64,000 bases of DNA from Orobanche coerulescens. Taxonomy: Eukaryota > Streptophyta > Magnoliopsida > Lamiales > Orobanchaceae. Shown in pieces: positions 58,447 through 64,000 of the stretch. The notes under the pieces are model-generated. The model saw nothing but the letters and a program-made list of their open reading frames with translations. It was not told where the DNA came from and searched no databases. The position numbers were made by a program, and so were the translations under genes. The first letter of the stretch is position 1. Each line of letters opens with the position of its first letter. The stretch lies in the NCBI GenBank assembly GCA_033398695.1, contig CM065802.1, forward strand, positions 136,076,096-136,140,095, given 5' to 3'.

Positions 58447-59760
58447 TTTTTTGAGCATTTCAGCTCATTTCTTTCCCATTTCTTCACCTTCAACCGAGAG
58501 AGAGCTTGAGGGAGGGATTTTCCTTCACAAATCATTTGAGTGTTTGATTTTCTTCATCTCCTTTCGATCGTGAAGCTTGGATACTCGATTAAACTCGTGT
58601 TCTTCGGATCGAAGTGCTTGGATCTTCAAGAGGTAATTCCTTCAACACTTTGGACTTCGATTTTGTGTTGAGATATGATGTTTTGGACGTTATAATCATG
58701 TTATATGAAGGGATATGTATATGATTATGAGTTTGTATAAGGATTCATTGGATTATTGAGGGATTATTCAAGAACACTTCAAATATCGAGTTGAAATTGG
58801 GGGTTTTCGATTAATTGTTGTTGAAATCACGTTTTCAGATATTCATTTTGGATTATTGATCATTTGGAAGATGTTTGTTGGTTTGAAACACTTCTTGGAG
58901 GATTTGATATTGATATATTGAGATTTGATTGTAAACAATCGGAGTTTGGCCACAACGTATTCGATATAATGCCCCAATGAACTTAGTTTAAGCTTATCGA
59001 CGTTTCGAGTTCGTTATATTCGTGTTTGATTCGTATATTAAGCGAATTGTTGGTGCTTGTGTAATTCAAGGTTGTTCGAGTGGCCGGTATTCCCTATTAA
59101 GGACGTTGTTCGTGGAAGGACTTCCTCGCCTTCGGTTTGAGGCAAGTTTTATACTTGTACTAGTCAATGAGATTAATGTCATCATATATGTGTATAAATG
59201 TGTTGTATCATTCCGAGACTTAGTCTCTTCATGAATTCATTGATATTAAGAGATCGTTCCATACGATACCTTTCGGCAATTTTGCCAAATATTTATTGTT
59301 GTTCGTTAACGGCCGATTCAAGGCATTGTGATACTCATTATTAATGTCATTGTCGATAGCCGGTTCGCGGGGTCGATGTATCGATTGTTGTTAATATAGA
59401 TGTCAATTTAAGACATTGTTGAGATCATTGTTATTCCTTTTTGGATTGTCATTAAAGCGTACACGCCGATTAAAGGCATTGGCTTATTCATTTCTCACCT
59501 TCGTAAACCGGTAACCGATTAAAGGTGCCGAGGCATCCTTCATATCATTGTTATCGAATTGCCGTTCGCAGGCAAATCGAGGTATTCAATCATTCATCAT
59601 ATCGTTCACATCGATTAGCCATTATAAGGAAATCGAAGCGCTCAAGCATTCATGGAATCATCCGCTGCATCATTGTCATCGGTTAGCCGTTCTAAGGCAA
59701 TCGAGGTGTTGAGTTGGGATCGAGGATGGTCTTTGGCCGACTCAAGACAACATACCATCC

Positions 59761-60075
59761 CCTAATTGTGATACGGCTTTCATGCCGTGGCCCGACCCCT
59801 AATTGTGATACGGCTTTCATGCGTGGCTTGGCCACTAATTGTGATACGGCTTTCATGCCGTGGCTTGGCCCTAATTGTGATCGGCTTTCATGCCGTGGCC
59901 CGACCCTAATTGTGATACGGCTTTCATGTCGTGGCCGGCCCTAATTGTGATCGGCTTTCATGCGTGGCCGCCCTAATTGTGATACGGCTTTCATGCGTGG
60001 CCCGCCCTAATTGTGATACGGCTTTCATGCGTGGCGGCCCTAATTGTGATACGGCTTTCATGCGTGGCCCGGCCT
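59761..60075 (+). repeat. 33-37-bp tandem repeat in element C LTR2, 9 copies
   Basis: Same unit as 53813-54071 but with nine copies and frequent losses of single bases (GCGTGG for GCCGTGG, TGATCGG for TGATACGG). Confidence 0.85.
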
Positions 60076-60849
60076 AATCAATACTTGACTTGTTTCGGCT
60101 TCATGTGATTGTGATATTTGTGATTTGGTGAGTGGTTTTTAGGCCTTGTGATTGTCTTGTTAATTTCATTGGAGCCTCCGGGCATTGTGATTCATATTTA
60201 ATCCTGTTCTGGTTTGGTTCATGTCGTGTAATTCATTGTGGTATTCTGTGATTTTGATTCGCCATTGGGCACTTATGTTCTAACCTGTCGAACAGGTATT
60301 AATAGTATGCCGTGGGCATAGTATTTCACGAATGCTCGGTTCTTACCTTGGTTTGTGAGCATCTTGTATTATTATCATAATTATACCATTTCATTCTGCC
60401 TTTGGATGCATATCATGTTATACATGTATTTGATGTTCATTATCTGGATGGTGACCCGGCCAGTGGCGGAACATGTTTTCATGTTTTAGGTGCTTGCGAG
60501 GAGAGAGTTGAGGCACAGGGGCATGACGATGGCGACGAGGCATACGAGCGATACTAGTCCGAGTTGTTCATTGTTGGTCACCGGTTGGAGTGTACTCCGG
60601 TCTTGTCGATTGTTGTCGTGTTGTATTACGACAGATGTTCGTGAATCTTTGTTGTATTTTATTTTGGCCATGTAGGCCACTTTTGTCGTTGAAATTCCTT
60701 ATCGGAATATTGTGTCGGATATCATGGTAGGGACTATGATTTTCCCTTGTTGTTTAATTTAATGTATTTTAGTCATGTTACTTTGGTGGATCTCTGGCGT
60801 GGGGTCCACGGACCGTAATAACTTGATAGGATTTGGGGGTGTTACGAAA

Positions 60850-60861
60850 TGGTATCGGAGC
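60850..60861 (+). other. Element C primer binding site, copy 2
   Basis: TGGTATCGGAGC. Confidence 0.8.
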
Positions 60862-61209
60862 TTTGGGTTGTGAAATACCCGAGATGTGAGTTATGTGGTC
60901 CTACCGACGCGGTAGTAGTGGGATTGTCGAGTTATGACAATCTAGTCGATCGGAGTTTTGTGAGTCGTAATATTAGTGCGTGCCACGAGTCATTCATTCA
61001 TCGAGTGTCGTCGGTGAAGACTAGTATCGCGAGACCTCGAAGCTTCGTATGACACTGTAAGGACTCGATTCTCTTTGTGTTCATACATCCATCATGTCAT
61101 TAATTGTTCATGCTTTGCTGAAACCTATATGTGATATTAGTGTTATGATTGATTCATGACTAATTGTTTTGGAGCACGTGTGACTTGTGTAAGCATTAAG
61201 GATCAACTC

Positions 61210-61560
61210 ATTTATCGATTAATAATTCTCAATCATCATTTTGATCTCATCACTCGCTTAATTCATTCATCAATCGATCAATAACATCACTCGGATAATT
61301 CATTCATCACTCGGTTAATTCATTCATCACTCGATCAATATCATCACTCGGATAATTCATTCATCGATCGATTAATTCATTCCTCACTCGATCGATATCA
61401 TCACTCGAGATAATTCATTCATCGATCGATTAATTCATTCATCACTCGATCAATATCATCACTCACATAATTCATTCATCACTCGATCAATCTCATCGTT
61501 GATTAATTCATTCATCACTCGGTTGATCTCATTATTGATTAATTCATTAATCATTCACCC
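61210..61560 (+). repeat. Degenerate tandem repeat in element C leader, copy 2
   Basis: Counterpart of 55200-55560. Confidence 0.8.
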
Positions 61561-61834
61561 ATCTCACGGTTGATTGTTGATCTTGAGGATCGAATTTTCA
61601 ACCTTGTTAACTTGTTCAAAGTAATCATTTCAGAATTTCATCAGTGATCATGTTACCTCATTTGATGTTTCATACGATCTTATCATACTCGACATAATGT
61701 CGACGATCATTTCATTAAATCATTAATGCATTCATTGTGAGAGCGTGTATGCTCATTATTGTCACTCTGTAACGTAATCATAATGCGATATTCATGCGGA
61801 ATCTATAATCATCATGTGACTTTCCTACTTCGGT

Positions 61835-63100
61835 ATGGATAGAGCCATCGGAGGACGCGAGGAGGAGGCGCGGTGCGGGCAGGCCGGGTTCTCGTGTGCA
61901 TGCCGTGCGAATGCGAGTGGTATCATTAATTCATCAAATAGCGAGGCTACTCATTCATCGCCAGATAATCGGTCGCCGTCAGTCGTACCGAGAGGCATCT
62001 CACTCGGAAGGTGCTCGGGTTGACCCATTCATATTTATGCGGGCATGATGGCCTGATGACTCACATGGCGGATGATGGAGACCATGCAGACCTCGATGGT
62101 TCGTGGTCCACCGCAACAGAATTCCGGGAGCCGTTTAATGGACGGTGGGAGAGTGAATCAGTTGTTGGCGATATCTCTCGTCGAGAGGCCGCCTACTTTT
62201 GAGGGTTCGTCGGAACCGGTGATATTGTTCATTGGCTTGAGCATTTTGATAAACTCTTCGACATGGTTCGGTGTCAGGAGGAGAGTAAAGTGGCGGTAGC
62301 GGCTTACTACTTGAGTAAGGGTGCTTATTCTTGGTGGCTTTCTGTGAAACCCACCGATCGAGATTGTGTTTGGGGCGAATTCAAGACTCTCATGATAGAG
62401 AGGTATTATCCGGCCCCACTGCGGGAAGCCAAGTTATAAGAGGTTTTGAACCCTGAATCAAGTCGAGGACGAGGGTGTTATTGTCATTGTTGAGAAGTTT
62501 GGGGACTACTTGATTTGCTTCATCGATTATCCGTCTCAAGCGGATAAGATCAAGTATTTTAGCAAGAGGCTAAATCCGCGATTGAGGATGCGATTGTTCA
62601 ACCACAATTGTAATTCACTTAGTGAGTTCATTGGGAAGGCTCTTGGAGCGAGCTTTTGATCAAGGAGCTTACTCGGAAACATCCTTGATTCCTTGAGTGA
62701 GAGGACTAGGATGTTGATTCGTCGAGAGGACATCGGGCTCCGGCGTCCAAGAGGTCATTTTCCGGTAGTCTTCGTCTTGAGAAGGCTTCTTCCTCTCGCA
62801 GCGAGTTCGACTGTTGTTTGCTTTAACTGTGAATCAGCAGGACACGTTAATACTCGGTGTACGGTGCCAGCTATTGTTTGTTTTCTGTGTGGGAACCCGG
62901 GACACCTTCAGAAATACTGCAGGAGTTCTGGTGCCGCTAGATCTCGAAAGCCTCGAGGGATTTTGTTACTCCAGTCCGTAGTTCATCCAAGGGGTCCAAT
63001 CAGGCTTCAAGAACCCGAGGTAAGGACATTCATTACCGGTTTTGAACAAGTTAATTCTTGCTCGGTAGTAGGACAATCATTCATTTCATTGTCGTTCGCT
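61835..63100 (+). pseudogene. gag: Element C gag, copy 2, better preserved
   Basis: Starts at 61835 (MDRAIGG). Readable in pieces: the capsid-type domain at about 62215-62680 (SKVAVAAYYLSKGAYSWWLS in one frame, then REAKL with an in-frame stop), and two intact CCHC knuckles at about 62815-62935 (CFNCESAGHVNTRC and CFLCGNPGHLQKYC). It is followed by TFITGF...GQSFISLSF, which resembles a decayed protease start. Small indels break the frame several times. Confidence 0.78.
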
Positions 63101-63768
63101 CATTCATCTAATTCATTCATCATATATATCAATCATGTTGGGACTCATAATTATCGATTAATCATTCAATTCACGAGGAACGGCGGTTCCAATCACTTCA
63201 GAGATGCTATCACTCATGACGTTATTAATTCACCTTGGTGAGTCATTCCAAATCCTTGTCGGATTTGTAGTCATTTATCATTCATCATTCATTTTAGTCA
63301 CTTTCATTCTCATGACCTTCCGAGATCATATTTAGCGGCGAGTTCATCTGCGGATATACCTTAAATCGTTGAGATAGAGGAGATCGATGACATGGAAGGA
63401 TAACGATGTTGACTACATTTGAGATGTAACCTTGTTTTTGGATGACTGTGTAACTCAATCCGTAGTAATGTATCGTGACTGTGGATCATTTATTCTTGAT
63501 CTATTTTATTATGATCATATTTGAGAATCTTGAGATTTGGATCAACTGTTGGGAGTTCACCCGTTCGGCGTTGTGCTCAAGATTTCTTGATAATTTGGGA
63601 AATCATTCACTGAGATTCGAGACGTCAAGTCTTGGGGACTTGGGCGTGCGATTGATTTGGTCCCGAGGACTAGATGTGCATTATTGTTTTCAGATCTTGA
63701 TGGATAGTTCATATCCCGAGTTGTTTACCCTGAGTTTCGAGGACGAAACTCCTTTTAAGGGGGGTGTA
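63101..63768 (+). other. Element C 3' internal region and polypurine tract, copy 2
   Basis: As in copy 1; SSYPELF then FEDETPFK near the end, and the purine run CTTTTAAGGGGGGTGTA before LTR3. Confidence 0.65.
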
Positions 63769-64000
63769 TGTAATACCCAGTTGTAATTCAGTCATTATCA
63801 TTCAGTAATTTCATTCGGTGATTGTCACCCAGTGGATTTTCACTCATTTATAATCATTCATCAATCATGTTCGTTCACCGTGTTCACCGTTCGGAAAAAC
63901 TTCGAGTTGTGTAACGTTATTGTTCATTGTTTCAACTTTCCTCATATAAGTTCGACTTTGTTAAATCACCATTAATTTTTGGTAACTCCAAAATTTTTAA
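63769..64000 (+). repeat. Element C LTR3, start only
   Basis: TGTAATACCCAGTTGTAATT; matches LTR1 and LTR2 up to the window edge. Confidence 0.9.

Larger units (their letters stand above)
57764..60846 (+). repeat. Element C LTR2 (3083 bp), shared by both internal regions
   Basis: Matches LTR1 with many small indels and clustered substitutions. Palindrome region 58122-58430, TATA at 58435-58445. Confidence 0.88.
51804..64000 (+). mobile_element. Element C: tandem LTR-internal-LTR-internal-LTR array of a gag-only gypsy element
   Basis: LTRs at 51804-54841, 57764-60846 and 63769-64000 (cut by window end), internal regions at 54842-57763 (2922 bp) and 60847-63768 (2922 bp). All units are in the same orientation and share LTRs, the product expected of unequal recombination between LTRs of sister copies. 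LTR edges and gag are related to element D. No pol apart from small remnants. Confidence 0.9.

Overview
The window is repeat-dominated nuclear DNA of a flowering plant, probably a eudicot with a large genome. The evidence is plant-type Ty3/gypsy and Ty1/copia LTR retrotransposons primed by initiator-Met-tRNA-like sites, an L1-type LINE, a CACTA transposon carrying pieces of two typically plant gene families (a telomere-repeat-binding TRB/Single-Myb-Histone gene and an autoinhibited Ca2+-ATPase of the ACA type), and a hAT-type MITE. I see no intact host gene, rRNA, tRNA or bacterial feature. The species cannot be named from the sequence.

Layout. Positions 1-6877: a minus-strand gag-only LTR element (A; one LTR cut by the window start) abutting a related, truncated LTR (G, 6878-9505). 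Positions 9506-10672: unassigned, ending in a promoter-like stretch. Positions 10673-50640 are a Russian doll. The outer shell is a minus-strand LINE in three pieces (10673-11170, 34439-35307, 50411-about 50620). Into it went a plus-strand gag-only gypsy element B (11171-34438, target duplication TAAAC) and a plus-strand gag-only copia element F (35308-50405, target duplication ACTTT). The left LTR of B holds a minus-strand gag-pol element D (11729-26800, duplication GATTA). The 5' LTR of D holds a CACTA element (20915-25801, duplication AGA). The right LTR of F holds a minus-strand gag-pol element E (38439-49534, duplication TTACC/TTACG), and the RNase H region of E is split by a hAT MITE (43021-43514, 8-bp duplication GTCTCGAT). 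Positions about 50620-51803: scraps of two further LTR elements. Positions 51804-64000: element C, as a tandem LTR-internal-LTR-internal-LTR array.

How the parts work together. Only D and E have reverse transcriptase, RNase H and integrase, and both are broken. A, B, C and F have gag (or part of it) but no pol, so they would have depended on proteins made elsewhere. C keeps a trace of the protease region and the last codons of a D-type polyprotein, so it is a deletion derivative of a D-like parent.

Most interesting signal. Every LTR family whose promoter region is visible (A, B, D, E, F, G, and in a different form C) has, just upstream of its TATA box, an array of short CpG palindromes. In six families the 12-mers share a CGNNCG core and repeat at 22-24 bp, most often exactly 23 bp. 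The core differs (CGTACG, CGTGCG/CGCGCG, CGGCCG) but the spacing and the place next to the TATA box are kept, even between a copia element and gypsy elements. This looks like a recurrent, fast-changing cis-regulatory module, possibly binding a dimeric factor in phase along the DNA. Its function is unknown.
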